A stretch of 64,000 bases of DNA, from NCBI GenBank assembly GCA_024640765.1, contig JAHEEK010000004.1, forward strand, positions 1 to 64,000, read 5' to 3'. The first letter of the stretch is position 1. Each line of letters begins with the position of its first letter. Below, one piece after another: positions 52,427-61,351 of the stretch. Below the pieces are notes generated by a model. That model was not told where the DNA came from, did not search any database, and was given only the letters and a program-made list of their open reading frames with translations. The position numbers and the translations under genes were made by a program. Origin of the DNA: Nereida sp024640765. Its GTDB lineage: Bacteria; Pseudomonadota; Alphaproteobacteria; Rhodobacterales; Rhodobacteraceae.

Positions 52427-53239
52427 TCACTCTGGCGTCTGAAAGGTCAATGCCGCCCAAAGCGTATCCCAAACCGCATTTGTTTTCACCTGCCGCTCAG
52501 TAGAGGGCACGCGCAATGTCACAGAGTCCAAAAGATAGGTGGTATCGGGCCGTAACTTGAGTTCAGCCACGCCGTTTTCGTCGGTTCGGGTTGTTGTGAT
52601 TTCGACTGTATCATCAGCTGCGCGGGCAAAAATCTCGATCTGCCTGTCAGGTTGCGGCGCGCCGTTCAAAAGCAGTTGTACGTGCAGGGGAGTATTGGGG
52701 GCCAACTGATAAGGATTGGCGAGCGCCACCAGTTCGGTCTCAAGACCCATTGCTAAATCCTCGCCGTCACAACTGCCGACGCAGGCAAGCATTTTAACGT
52801 GGCGGGTGTAGGCCTCAACAAAATCGGTCTCGGGCAGGCCACGGGCATCATGGCGGGTTTTGACGTCGGGGAAATCTTTATGATCGGCGAACGCCTGAAA
52901 TTTCTCCCACTCTTTATAAGTCAGCGTCGACACAGTGCTTTCATAACCGATGACTTGAAGGCCCGCTGGCTGGCCTGACAGGGCAAGGGCAGGGCGGTCG
53001 CCGATCGTGCCGGATACGGGCTTAAGGCCATCTGTGCTCAATACTTCAAAGCGGGTGAAGCTGCGAGGGTTGTAAATAAGTCCACCTCCAACAAAATTCT
53101 GTCCGTTTTTGAGTTCGGCGGTGAGTGTTTCGCTGGTTTCTACTTGAAACTCGTCAGCATCCAGCCACACTTCATGGGACAAAGATGCGCTGGTACAGCA
53201 AAAATAAGTAAGAAGGGTAAGGCTAATGAGATTTTTCAT
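52427..53239 (-). CDS. DUF4198-type exported protein
   Basis: 270 residues with a Sec signal peptide (MKNLISLTLLTYFCCTSASL) and a beta-rich body: SHEVWLDADEFQVETSETL at the mature start and a C-terminal DENGVAELKLRPDTTYLLDS. This matches DUF4198 proteins, often linked to metal (nickel or cobalt) uptake genes. A CVGSCDGE segment near 143 could bind metal. Its ATG overlaps the start region of the divergent HupE gene (CATG at 53237-53240). Confidence 0.8.
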   Translation of the reverse strand: MKNLISLTLLTYFCCTSASLSHEVWLDADEFQVETSETLTAELKNGQNFVGGGLIYNPRSFTRFEVLSTDGLKPVSGTIGDRPALALSGQPAGLQVIGYESTVSTLTYKEWEKFQAFADHKDFPDVKTRHDARGLPETDFVEAYTRHVKMLACVGSCDGEDLAMGLETELVALANPYQLAPNTPLHVQLLLNGAPQPDRQIEIFARAADDTVEITTTRTDENGVAELKLRPDTTYLLDSVTLRVPSTERQVKTNAVWDTLWAALTFQTPE

Positions 53240-54341
53240 GTGGCTAAAGGTGTTTGTTTTGCTGGCGGTGTCAACTGCTGCAAGCGCTCATGAGGTGAAC
53301 CCCACCGTGGCGGATCTGACCATTTCTGAGGGTGAAGTGACCCTTGGGTTGGGCGGGAATTTTGAGAGTTTTCTGGCCGGGATTGACCTGTCCACGGTGG
53401 AAAACACCGATGATGCAGCAAACGCCGCGGATTATGATGCACTACGCGCATTAAGCGTTGAAGCGTTTGAAATACGTGTCCGCGAGCAGTTCGACACAGT
53501 TGCCCAAAACATCCTTGTTGAGCTTGGTGGTGCGACAGGTGTCCTCACGCTTAATTCTGTTGAGGTTCAAGACCTTAGTGATCTTGAGCTACCACGTCTG
53601 ACACAGGTGTCCGCAACCATCACAAACCCTGAAAACGCACCCGTTCAAGTTGGGCTATCACAGAATTACGGGCAACTTATTCTGCGCCAACAAGGGGCAG
53701 GCGAGAACGGTTTTGCGGGCCTTTTGGGGGCAGGTGAAATGTCGCCCATGCTTACTGCCGCTGGTGGGCAATCCGAGGGCGCGTGGGACACATTCGTGCG
53801 CTACATCCCCGTAGGCATCGAGCACATCGTCCCGCTTGGACTTGATCACATTTTGTTTGTTCTAGGTCTTTTCTTCCTCGCAGCGCGCCTGAAGCCGCTT
53901 TTGTGGCAGGTCAGTGCATTCACACTGGCGCACACTGTGACATTGGCCTTGGGCGCCACTGGTGCGGTGACAGTTAACCCCTCAATTGTTGAGCCGTTAA
54001 TTGCGCTTTCAATCGTTTATGTGGCCGTTGAGAACATCTTTACGGATGGGCTAAGCCGCTGGCGTCCGGCGCTTATTTTTGCGTTCGGGTTGTTGCACGG
54101 TTTGGGCTTTTCGACAGTTCTGGGCGTCTACGGCATTCCGGAAGGTCAGTTCTTGCCAGCGTTGATCGGCTTTAACATCGGTGTCGAACTTGGACAGCTG
54201 ATCGTGATTGCTGTAGCTTTTGCGCTTGCCGGATATTGGTTCCGCAACAAAACATGGTACCGCCCTGTGATTGCTATTCCTGCCAGCCTCGGCATTGCGA
54301 TCATCGGCGCGTACTGGGTGCTTGAGCGCACCGTCCTCTAA
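53226..54341 (+). CDS. HupE/UreJ-family membrane protein
   Basis: 371 residues with a signal peptide (residues 5-20), an extracytoplasmic N-terminal region to about 190, and then six membrane helices. The family motif GIEHIVPLGLDHILFVLGLF (near 197) and FAFGLLHGLGFSTVLGVYG (near 282) contain the conserved histidines thought to bind nickel or cobalt. HupE proteins bring in nickel for hydrogenase or urease, but neither enzyme is nearby. ATG at 53226 has an AGAAGGG site; the second ATG at 53238 overlaps the divergent start. Confidence 0.88.
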   Translation: MRFFMWLKVFVLLAVSTAASAHEVNPTVADLTISEGEVTLGLGGNFESFLAGIDLSTVENTDDAANAADYDALRALSVEAFEIRVREQFDTVAQNILVELGGATGVLTLNSVEVQDLSDLELPRLTQVSATITNPENAPVQVGLSQNYGQLILRQQGAGENGFAGLLGAGEMSPMLTAAGGQSEGAWDTFVRYIPVGIEHIVPLGLDHILFVLGLFFLAARLKPLLWQVSAFTLAHTVTLALGATGAVTVNPSIVEPLIALSIVYVAVENIFTDGLSRWRPALIFAFGLLHGLGFSTVLGVYGIPEGQFLPALIGFNIGVELGQLIVIAVAFALAGYWFRNKTWYRPVIAIPASLGIAIIGAYWVLERTVL

Positions 54342-54402
54342 GCCGTTCTATATGCCGGTCGAAACTTCGGTTTAGCGCCTGTAAATATGGGGCTTGTACT
54401 GG

Positions 54403-54435
54403 TTGAAGTGCTGAGTTAAACGCGCAGCACTTCAA
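54403..54435 (+). promoter_or_regulatory. Perfect 11-bp inverted repeat upstream of rpsB
   Basis: TTGAAGTGCTG (54403-54413) and its exact complement CAGCACTTCAA (54425-54435) surround an 11-base loop in the 201-base gap between hupE and rpsB. A second small hairpin GAGAC/GTCTC follows near 54493-54506. Without a T run, it is more likely an rpsB leader structure (ribosomal protein mRNAs are often self-regulated) than a terminator of hupE. Confidence 0.45.
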
Positions 54436-54542
54436 CTCCGCAAGCGGGGATGGGCCGTGTGCAGGGAGACATCCTGCAAAGGTCCGCCGGTTGAGACATT
54501 TGTCTCTTCCCCCGCTGAGGCTAAACCGGAAAGGATACGGAC

Positions 54543-55322
54543 ATGGCCGTCGATTTTACCATGCGTCAGCTCTTGGAAGCAGGCGTACACTTTGGTCACC
54601 AGACACAGCGCTGGAACCCACGTATGCAAGAGTTCATCTATGGCTCACGCAACGGCATCCACATTATGGATCTCACACAAACCGTCCCAATGCTCGACGC
54701 TGCTCTGAACGCTGTTCAGGAAACTGTCGCAAAAGGCGGTCGCGTGCTTTTCGTTGGTACCAAGCGTCAGGCGCAGCGCCCGATTGCTGAAGCTGCTGAG
54801 AAATGCGCACAGTATTACATGAACCACCGTTGGTTGGGCGGCACGCTCACAAACTGGCAGACTGTTTCCAAGTCTATCGCACGTTTGAAAGCCATTGACG
54901 AAGCATCTGAGCGTGGCTTTGAAGGCCTCACAAAGAAAGAGCGTCTTGGCATGGAGCGTGAGCAAGGCAAACTGCAAGCGTCTCTCGGTGGTATCCGCGA
55001 AATGGGCGGCGTTCCTGATCTGCTTTTCGTAATCGACGTGAAAAAAGAAGACCTGGCAATTGCCGAAGCGAAAAAGCTTGGCATTCCGGTTGTTGGCATT
55101 GTTGATACAAACTGCTCACCATCAAGCGTTGACTACATCGTTCCAGGTAACGACGACGCAGCACGCGCGATTGCACTGTATTGCGATCTGGCTGCACGCG
55201 CGGCTCTGGAAGGCATGAGCGCACAGATGGGTGCTGCAGGCATCGACCTTGGCGCAATGGAAGAGGCATCTGTTGAAGAAGCTCTTGTAGAAGCACCAGC
55301 GGACGCACCAGCAGAAGCGTAA
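54543..55322 (+). CDS. rpsB: 30S ribosomal protein S2
   Basis: 259 residues, full length. Characteristic segments are MRQLLEAGVHFGHQTQRWNP, NHRWLGGTLTNWQTVSKSIA and PDLLFVIDVKKEDLAIAEAK, with an acidic alanine-rich tail common in this group. GGAAAGGA precedes the ATG. It heads the rpsB-tsf pair, the universal order, with 89 bases between them. Confidence 0.97.
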   Translation: MAVDFTMRQLLEAGVHFGHQTQRWNPRMQEFIYGSRNGIHIMDLTQTVPMLDAALNAVQETVAKGGRVLFVGTKRQAQRPIAEAAEKCAQYYMNHRWLGGTLTNWQTVSKSIARLKAIDEASERGFEGLTKKERLGMEREQGKLQASLGGIREMGGVPDLLFVIDVKKEDLAIAEAKKLGIPVVGIVDTNCSPSSVDYIVPGNDDAARAIALYCDLAARAALEGMSAQMGAAGIDLGAMEEASVEEALVEAPADAPAEA

Positions 55323-55411
55323 GCTTTACACATGTGTTGAAATCTACGGGGCGCGCGATGGGAAACCACAGCCTCGTAGATATATCTTATTATATTTAGG
55401 AGAGACTTGAG

Positions 55412-56290
55412 ATGGCAATCACTGCTCAACTCGTCAAACAACTGCGTGAAACATCCGGCGCAGGCATGATGGACGCTAAAAAAGCGCTGACTGAAACTGA
55501 TGGTGACATGGAAGCGGCAATGGACTGGCTTCGCACCAAAGGTCTTGCAAAGGCTGCGAAGAAATCTGGCCGTACGGCTGCTGAAGGTCTTGTTGCTGTT
55601 GCTGTTAAAGCCGGTAAAGGCATCGCAGTTGAAGTGAATTCAGAGACTGACTTTGTTGGCAAAAACGCTGACTTCCAATCTATGGTTGGCAACATTGCTA
55701 CCGCCGCGTTGGACGTGTCTGACGTTGATGCGCTGAAAGCGGCTGAAATCGACGGCAAAACGGTTGAAACAACCGTGAATGACGCGATTGCGACCATTGG
55801 CGAGAACATGTCTGTGCGCCGCATGGGTGTTCTTCAAGGTGCGCATGTTGCGACATATGTCCACAACGCAGTTGCAGATGGCATGGGCAAAATCGGCGTA
55901 TTGGTTGCGCTGAGCGGCGATAACGAAGCGTTCGGTAAGCAGGTTGCGATGCACATCGCAGCGGTCAACCCGGCGTCTCTTTCAGAAGCTGATCTGGACC
56001 CAGCTGTTGTTGAAAAAGAGAAAAACGTCCAAATGGATATCGCTCGTGAGAGCGGCAAGCCCGAAGCTGTGATCGAAAAAATGATCGTTGGCCGGATGAA
56101 AAAGTACATGTCAGAAGTGACATTGCTGAACCAACAATTCGTTGTGAACCCAGACCTGACAGTTGCTGAAGCAGCCAAAGAAGCTGGCGTTGAAATCACT
56201 GGCTTCTCACGCTTGGAAGTTGGCGAAGGCATCGAGAAAAAAGTAGAAGATTTCGCTGCTGAAGTAGCAAAAACTGCTGCTGGTAGCTAA
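55412..56290 (+). CDS. tsf: Elongation factor Ts
   Basis: Nucleotide exchange factor for EF-Tu. 292 residues, with the UBA-type start AITAQLVKQLRETSGAGMMD and the core motif NSETDFVGKNADFQ. Both halves of the dimerisation domain are present. AGGAGAG lies in front of the ATG. An intrinsic terminator follows at 56326. Confidence 0.97.
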   Translation: MAITAQLVKQLRETSGAGMMDAKKALTETDGDMEAAMDWLRTKGLAKAAKKSGRTAAEGLVAVAVKAGKGIAVEVNSETDFVGKNADFQSMVGNIATAALDVSDVDALKAAEIDGKTVETTVNDAIATIGENMSVRRMGVLQGAHVATYVHNAVADGMGKIGVLVALSGDNEAFGKQVAMHIAAVNPASLSEADLDPAVVEKEKNVQMDIARESGKPEAVIEKMIVGRMKKYMSEVTLLNQQFVVNPDLTVAEAAKEAGVEITGFSRLEVGEGIEKKVEDFAAEVAKTAAGS

Positions 56291-56325
56291 TTCAACTGAC
56301 CCATCGGTTGATACAGAAATAGAGG

Positions 56326-56354
56326 AGGGCGCCCAGATTTGGCGCTCTTTTTTT
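56326..56354 (+). terminator. Intrinsic terminator of rpsB-tsf
   Basis: An 8-bp stem (56326-56333 with 56341-56348, one wobble) with a seven-base loop, then a run of T residues to 56354. It lies about 35 bases after tsf and before the convergent aroQ. Confidence 0.88.
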
Positions 56355-56375
56355 GTAGCTTAAAATGTTCGGTGA

Positions 56376-56813
56376 CTATTTGCGCAAATAATCTGCCGCT
56401 GCGTGCAGTGCCAACTCATAGCCGTATGCGCCAAACCCGCAGATCTGTCCCACAGCGACCGGTGCGATATGCGAAGTATGGCGGAAATCTTCACGGGCAT
56501 GAATGTTCGACAGATGCAACTCAATCACAGGAACTTCCACAGACGCAATCGCATCGCGCAGCGCAATTGATGTGTGTGTATAGGCACCAGCGTTCAGAAT
56601 GATCAGATCATGGGTGCTTTTTGCGGCGTGAATTGCGCCGATTAAAACGCCTTCATGGTTAGACTGCTGAAAGCTTAACTCAAACCCGAACGAATGCGCC
56701 AACGTCAAACAATTGGCTTCAATATCCTTCAGCGTCGTTGCGCCGTAAACCTCGGGCTGCCGTGTGCCCAACAAGTTAAGGTTTGGGCCGTTTAGGATAA
56801 GAAGTGATGCCAT
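56376..56813 (-). CDS. aroQ: 3-dehydroquinate dehydratase, type II
   Basis: Third step of the shikimate pathway. 145 residues, the usual size. GPNLNLLGTRQPEVYG opens the protein with the catalytic Tyr, FQSNHEGVLIG holds the active-site Asn/His, and IILNAGAYTHTSIALRDAI and VIELHLSNIHAREDFRHTS are standard. It precedes nothing on its strand before tsf. The upstream 56814-57048 is an AT-rich 235-base region without recognisable genes. Confidence 0.96.
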   Translation of the reverse strand: MASLLILNGPNLNLLGTRQPEVYGATTLKDIEANCLTLAHSFGFELSFQQSNHEGVLIGAIHAAKSTHDLIILNAGAYTHTSIALRDAIASVEVPVIELHLSNIHAREDFRHTSHIAPVAVGQICGFGAYGYELALHAAADYLRK

Positions 56814-57048
56814 TGGACTGCTTTCGTTTTGTTGCCTACGGTTAGCCTAGTTATACAAAGCGATGCAACCAGTGGATACTGTCAGACTAGTATTCATTTA
56901 ATATTAATGCGTTACAGGCCTTACTTGAACTAATCCATTAGGCTAGCATATCCAATATTAACATAATACTGATTATGCGATATCCAGATGCATAAAAAGG
57001 CGATGTAAGAAAGCCCTACCCCGCCCAAATCAATTAGCTAACAATCCG

Positions 57049-58293
57049 TTATTCGAAAGTCCGGCCTTCAGGTCCCGACATATCAAACCCAAATGCACGC
57101 GCCACTGTGAAGATGTCTTTGTCTCCACGACCGCACATGTTCATCACCAACAAATGATCTTTCGGAAGCTCTGGAGCGATCTTCATCACATGGGCCAAGG
57201 CGTGTGATGGCTCGAGTGCAGGAATAATACCTTCCCGCTCACAGCTGAACTTAAACGCTTCAAGCGCTTCTTTATCGGTGATGCTGACATATTGCGCACG
57301 ACCAATGTCATGGAGCCACGCATGCTCAGGACCGATCCCTGGGTAATCAAGGCCCGCAGAAATCGAGAACCCCTCAAGGATTTGTCCATCGTCGTCTTGC
57401 AGCAAATACGTGCGGTTGCCATGCAGCACACCTGGGCGACCGCCCGTCAAAGACGCGCAATGCTCCATCTTTGCGTTTACGCCTTTGCCGCCCGCCTCAA
57501 CACCAATGATGTTAACGCTTTCGTCGTCAAGGAACGGGTAAAACAGCCCCATCGCATTGGACCCACCACCGATCGAGGCAATCACTGTATCGGGCAAGCG
57601 ACCTTCGGCAGCGTCCATTTGTTCGCGTGTCTCTTTGCCGATGATTGACTGAAAATCGCGGACCATCGCAGGATACGGGTGTGGGCCAGCCACAGTGCCA
57701 ATACAGTAAAACGTATCGCGCACATTGGTAACCCAATCGCGCAGCGCATCGTTCATGGCATCCTTCAACGTACCACGGCCTGAGGTCACAGGCACCACTT
57801 CAGCGCCCAAAAGCCGCATACGGAACACGTTAGGTGCTTGGCGCTCAACGTCGTGCGCACCCATATAAACAACGCATTTCAGGCCGAACTTTGCACAAAC
57901 GGTCGCTGTTGCAACACCGTGCTGCCCTGCTCCGGTTTCGGCAATAATACGTGTCTTGCCCATGCGGCGCGCCAAAATAATCTGGCCCAAAACGTTGTTA
58001 ATTTTGTGTGCGCCTGTGTGGTTCAGCTCATCACGCTTGAGGTAAATTTTAGCACCACCAAGGGCCTCGGTCATGCGCTCTGCGAAATAAAGCGGCGACG
58101 GGCGGCCCACGTAATGGGTCCAAAGATCATGCATTTCGGCCCAAAAGCTATCGTCGGTTTTGGCGTTCTCGTACTGCGCTTCAAGTTCGAGGATGAGCGG
58201 CATAAGCGTTTCAGAAACAAACCGCCCGCCGAATTCACCAAAGCGGCCATTCTCGTCAGGCCCGTTCATAAAGCTGTTAAAAAGTTCAGTCAT
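57049..58293 (-). CDS. trpB: Tryptophan synthase beta chain
   Basis: Joins indole and serine to make tryptophan. 414 residues. The PLP lysine is in LNHTGAHKINNVLGQ near 94, the phosphate loop is IGGGSNAMGLFYPF near 241, and the glutamate-containing GAGQHGVATATVC lies near 121. It lies downstream of trpA with 12 bases between and an AAGGA site. The normal order is trpB then trpA; here it is reversed. Confidence 0.97.
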   Translation of the reverse strand: MTELFNSFMNGPDENGRFGEFGGRFVSETLMPLILELEAQYENAKTDDSFWAEMHDLWTHYVGRPSPLYFAERMTEALGGAKIYLKRDELNHTGAHKINNVLGQIILARRMGKTRIIAETGAGQHGVATATVCAKFGLKCVVYMGAHDVERQAPNVFRMRLLGAEVVPVTSGRGTLKDAMNDALRDWVTNVRDTFYCIGTVAGPHPYPAMVRDFQSIIGKETREQMDAAEGRLPDTVIASIGGGSNAMGLFYPFLDDESVNIIGVEAGGKGVNAKMEHCASLTGGRPGVLHGNRTYLLQDDDGQILEGFSISAGLDYPGIGPEHAWLHDIGRAQYVSITDKEALEAFKFSCEREGIIPALEPSHALAHVMKIAPELPKDHLLVMNMCGRGDKDIFTVARAFGFDMSGPEGRTFE

Positions 58294-58305
58294 CGGTCTG
58301 TTCCT

Positions 58306-59094
58306 TTAGCTATGGGCCGCATCGGCAAGGGTTTTTACAAAGCTCAACACATCTGCGGGCGCATCGCCGCGGCCAATCCGTTCAACGATGGCAGATCCTA
58401 CCACAGTACCGTCGGCGATCGCCGCAATATCGCGTGCAGCTTCGGGTGTTTTCACGCCAAATCCAACAATGACAGGCAAATCAGTAGAGGCTTTGATGCG
58501 GTCAACTTCTGGTTTTACATCAACGGCTTGGACGGCCGCACTGCCGGTCACGCCAGTCATCGAGACATAGTACACAAAGCCAGAGGTGTTCTGCAGAACT
58601 TTGGGCAAGCGCTCAGCATCAGATGTGGGGGTCGCGAGGCGAATAAAGTTCAGGCCAGCTTCTTGCGCAGGCAAGCAAAGCTCCACGTCCTCTTCTGGCG
58701 GCAAGTCCACAATAATCAACCCGTCGATACCAGCCTCTGACGCGGCGGCAAGGAACGTATCAACGCCCATTGAATAGATCGGATTGTAATAACCCATCAG
58801 AACAATTGGGGTTGTCTGGTTTGTCTCACGGAATTTACTCGCAATTTGCAGTGTCTTGGTGAGGGTTTGACCCCCTGCCAACGCGCGCTGGCCCGCCAAC
58901 TGAATCGTGGAGCCATCGGCCATCGGATCTGTAAACGGCACGCCAAGCTCAATAATATCGACGCCCGCATCGGGCAGCCCCTGCATCACCTCAAGCGAGG
59001 TATCATAATCCGTATCACCGGCCATGATATAGGCGACGAATGCCTTTTGGTTCTGGGTTTTGAGACGGGCAAATGTGTCGTCAATACGTGTCAT
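58306..59094 (-). CDS. trpA: Tryptophan synthase alpha chain
   Basis: Splits indole-glycerol phosphate and passes indole to TrpB. 262 residues. The catalytic Glu and Asp are in DIIELGVPFTDPMADGSTIQ (near 46-65), and the phosphate-binding loop is IVGFGVKTPEAARDI. It precedes trpB on the same strand. The upstream 59095-59208 shows no attenuator-like leader peptide, and no trpF is adjacent. Confidence 0.96.
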   Translation of the reverse strand: MTRIDDTFARLKTQNQKAFVAYIMAGDTDYDTSLEVMQGLPDAGVDIIELGVPFTDPMADGSTIQLAGQRALAGGQTLTKTLQIASKFRETNQTTPIVLMGYYNPIYSMGVDTFLAAASEAGIDGLIIVDLPPEEDVELCLPAQEAGLNFIRLATPTSDAERLPKVLQNTSGFVYYVSMTGVTGSAAVQAVDVKPEVDRIKASTDLPVIVGFGVKTPEAARDIAAIADGTVVGSAIVERIGRGDAPADVLSFVKTLADAAHS

Positions 59095-59208
59095 GTGGCT
59101 TCTCTCATTTTGCGTTACGTCTTATTGAACGGTCTTTGGCAAGGACGCAATCGCTTGCACACAAATCAGCCAATTCTGTCGCGGTTTTGGGGTATTTCAG
59201 ACGGGCTG

Positions 59209-60411
59209 TTAGGTGACGCGGCGTGTGATCTTGAACTCTGGCCTATCCCACAGCCGATCATTCATCACGTGCTCCAATATTTCGGTGGCGCAGATCACAT
59301 CTGCCTTATCGAGATAAAGCGGTGTGAAGCCAAACCGCATGATATTCGGCGCGCGGAAATCACCGATCACGTCTTGTGCGATCAAGGCCTGCACAATCGC
59401 GTAGCCCTTTGGGTGGGAAAATGAGACTTGGCTGCCCCGTTCGGCGCCGTTGCGCGGACTTGCAAGCTGCAAATCAGGGCAGCGCGCCTCAACCTGTGCA
59501 ATGAAAAGCTCGGACAATTCAAGACTGGCACGGCGCAGTTCCTGCATGTCGACATCGTCCCATGCCTCAAGCGCTTTTTCCAAAGCGCTTAACTGCAACA
59601 CGGGAGGCGTCCCAACACGCATCCGCTCAATCCCTACCGCGGGTCTGTAAGACGGCTCAAACGCAAAAGGCGCATTATGCCCCAGCCAACCGCTCAGCGC
59701 GGGATCAATTTTCGAGATTAAATCGGGACGCACATAAATAAACGCAGGCGCGCCAGGCCCCCCGTTGAGGTATTTGTAGCTGCACCCGACCGCAAAGGCG
59801 CAACCGCTGGCCTCAACATTCACAGGCACGGCCCCTGCACTATGAGCCAAATCCCACAACATCACCGCACCCGCGTCATGGGCAACATCGCTTACGGCCT
59901 GCATGTCATGCATCCGGCCTGTGCGGTAATCCACTTGGGTGATCATTGCCACAGCAACGTCGCGTCTCATGGCATCAGTCACGTCTTCGGGCGCCACAAT
60001 GCGTAACTTATGTCCCTGCCCCAAATGTTTGATCAGCCCTTCCGCCATATAGATGTCGGATGGGAAATTGCCGCTATCTGTTAGAATGACTTTCCGGTCA
60101 GGGTTAAGGTTTAGCCCCGCTGCTAACGCCTGATATACTTTAATGGAAAGCGTATCGCCCATCATAACACAGCCCGCAGGCGCGCCGATTAGTGCAGCAA
60201 TTTTATCACCGACGCGCGCGGGTTGCGCCATCCAGCCATCCACGTTCCAGCCTTTGATCAAATGCGCGCCCCATTGATCCACCGCGGTGGTTTGTAGCGC
60301 CTCATCGACACCACGTGGCAACGGGCCAAGGGAGTTGCCATCAAGGTAAATCATGCCCTCAGGCAGGTGAAACCGGTTCTTTACGGGTAAGCGGACAGGC
60401 GTCTTTGTCAT
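59209..60411 (-). CDS. kynU: Kynureninase
   Basis: PLP enzyme that splits kynurenine into anthranilate and alanine in tryptophan breakdown. 400 residues. YLDGNSLGPLPRGVDEAL opens the protein, WDLAHSAGAVPV lies near 196, and the PLP lysine is in CSYKYLNGGPGAPAF near 227. It follows the formamidase-like gene by 24 bases and precedes trpA by 114 bases. Anthranilate made here is also a precursor for tryptophan. Confidence 0.95.
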   Translation of the reverse strand: MTKTPVRLPVKNRFHLPEGMIYLDGNSLGPLPRGVDEALQTTAVDQWGAHLIKGWNVDGWMAQPARVGDKIAALIGAPAGCVMMGDTLSIKVYQALAAGLNLNPDRKVILTDSGNFPSDIYMAEGLIKHLGQGHKLRIVAPEDVTDAMRRDVAVAMITQVDYRTGRMHDMQAVSDVAHDAGAVMLWDLAHSAGAVPVNVEASGCAFAVGCSYKYLNGGPGAPAFIYVRPDLISKIDPALSGWLGHNAPFAFEPSYRPAVGIERMRVGTPPVLQLSALEKALEAWDDVDMQELRRASLELSELFIAQVEARCPDLQLASPRNGAERGSQVSFSHPKGYAIVQALIAQDVIGDFRAPNIMRFGFTPLYLDKADVICATEILEHVMNDRLWDRPEFKITRRVT

Positions 60412-60435
60412 TGGGTTCTCATCTTACGTCTGGGA

Positions 60436-61251
60436 TTAGTCGTTACCAACAAAGCAGGTGGTAAGCGCACTTTGCGGGTCTTTCAGCCCTTCAATGACTG
60501 AGAAATGATCATGGGTCCCGTCAATGTGCAAGGTGATCTCTACGTCAAAACCTGACCACACATTATGCAGGAGGCGCGCTTGCCGAATGAACTCTGGCCG
60601 CTCACCCCCGCCGACCCATGCGGTCATCCGCGCCGCTTGGTGCGGGTCTTGAAGTGCGGCGCTTTCTTGGCGGGCCTCAGCTGAATCAAGGCCAAGTTTG
60701 TCATTCATTTCCGTACGCATAATGGGACGCAAATCATGAAGGCCGCTGATGGAAACGCAGCCATCAACACGCTCCATGACGTCTGCTGCCAAGGGCGTAT
60801 CTTCACACATCATGCGGCTGACCAAATGCCCACCAGCGGAATGACCCGCTAGGCGAATTGGCCCTGAAACTAACTGAGCTGCCGATGAAATTGCGCGCCC
60901 AATCTGTGCTGTCGTCTGCGAAATACGGGCCTCAGGTGCCAGAGTATACTGCGGCAAACACACGGCCCAACCTTGCTGACGTGCACCTTCTGCAAACTGT
61001 GACCAATCCGACTTTCCAGTTCGCAGCCAATAGCCACCGTGAACAAATACTGCCAACCCTTTGGGCTGTGCCTCTGGCCAGAAAATATCAAAACGCTCGC
61101 GCGGATCAGACCCGTATGAATGTTCGTCCCACTGTACGCCGCTGTCGCGGTACGCTGCACCATCGGCCTCCCACATCGCCGGAAAAGCGTCTGATCCCGC
61201 AACATACGCCATATTAGCATAGGCATCATCCCAGTCAGTGTTCGTGCTCAT
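60436..61251 (-). CDS. Alpha/beta hydrolase, probable kynurenine formamidase
   Basis: 271 residues. The motif VFVHGGYW near 68-75 is typical of the hydrolase-type (AFMID-like) kynurenine formamidases; the nucleophile is in LAGHSAGGHLVS near 135, and Asp and His are in THDHFSVIEG near the end. It would turn N-formylkynurenine into kynurenine for KynU, the next gene. Tryptophan 2,3-dioxygenase, which would make its substrate, is not in the window. Confidence 0.88.
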   Translation of the reverse strand: MSTNTDWDDAYANMAYVAGSDAFPAMWEADGAAYRDSGVQWDEHSYGSDPRERFDIFWPEAQPKGLAVFVHGGYWLRTGKSDWSQFAEGARQQGWAVCLPQYTLAPEARISQTTAQIGRAISSAAQLVSGPIRLAGHSAGGHLVSRMMCEDTPLAADVMERVDGCVSISGLHDLRPIMRTEMNDKLGLDSAEARQESAALQDPHQAARMTAWVGGGERPEFIRQARLLHNVWSGFDVEITLHIDGTHDHFSVIEGLKDPQSALTTCFVGND

Positions 61252-61351
61252 GTGACGCTCCCCGCGCTATGTGTCGGGCATCTATGCACGAGGTGGCAGA
61301 AGATGGAAATGCCGCGCAGGGGAATTTGAGATACCCAAAAACTAGTGTGGC

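Noticed and set aside
56814..57048. A tRNA or regulatory RNA in the AT-rich gap between trpB and aroQ
   Set aside because: No cloverleaf, terminator or conserved hairpin could be drawn from the sequence.
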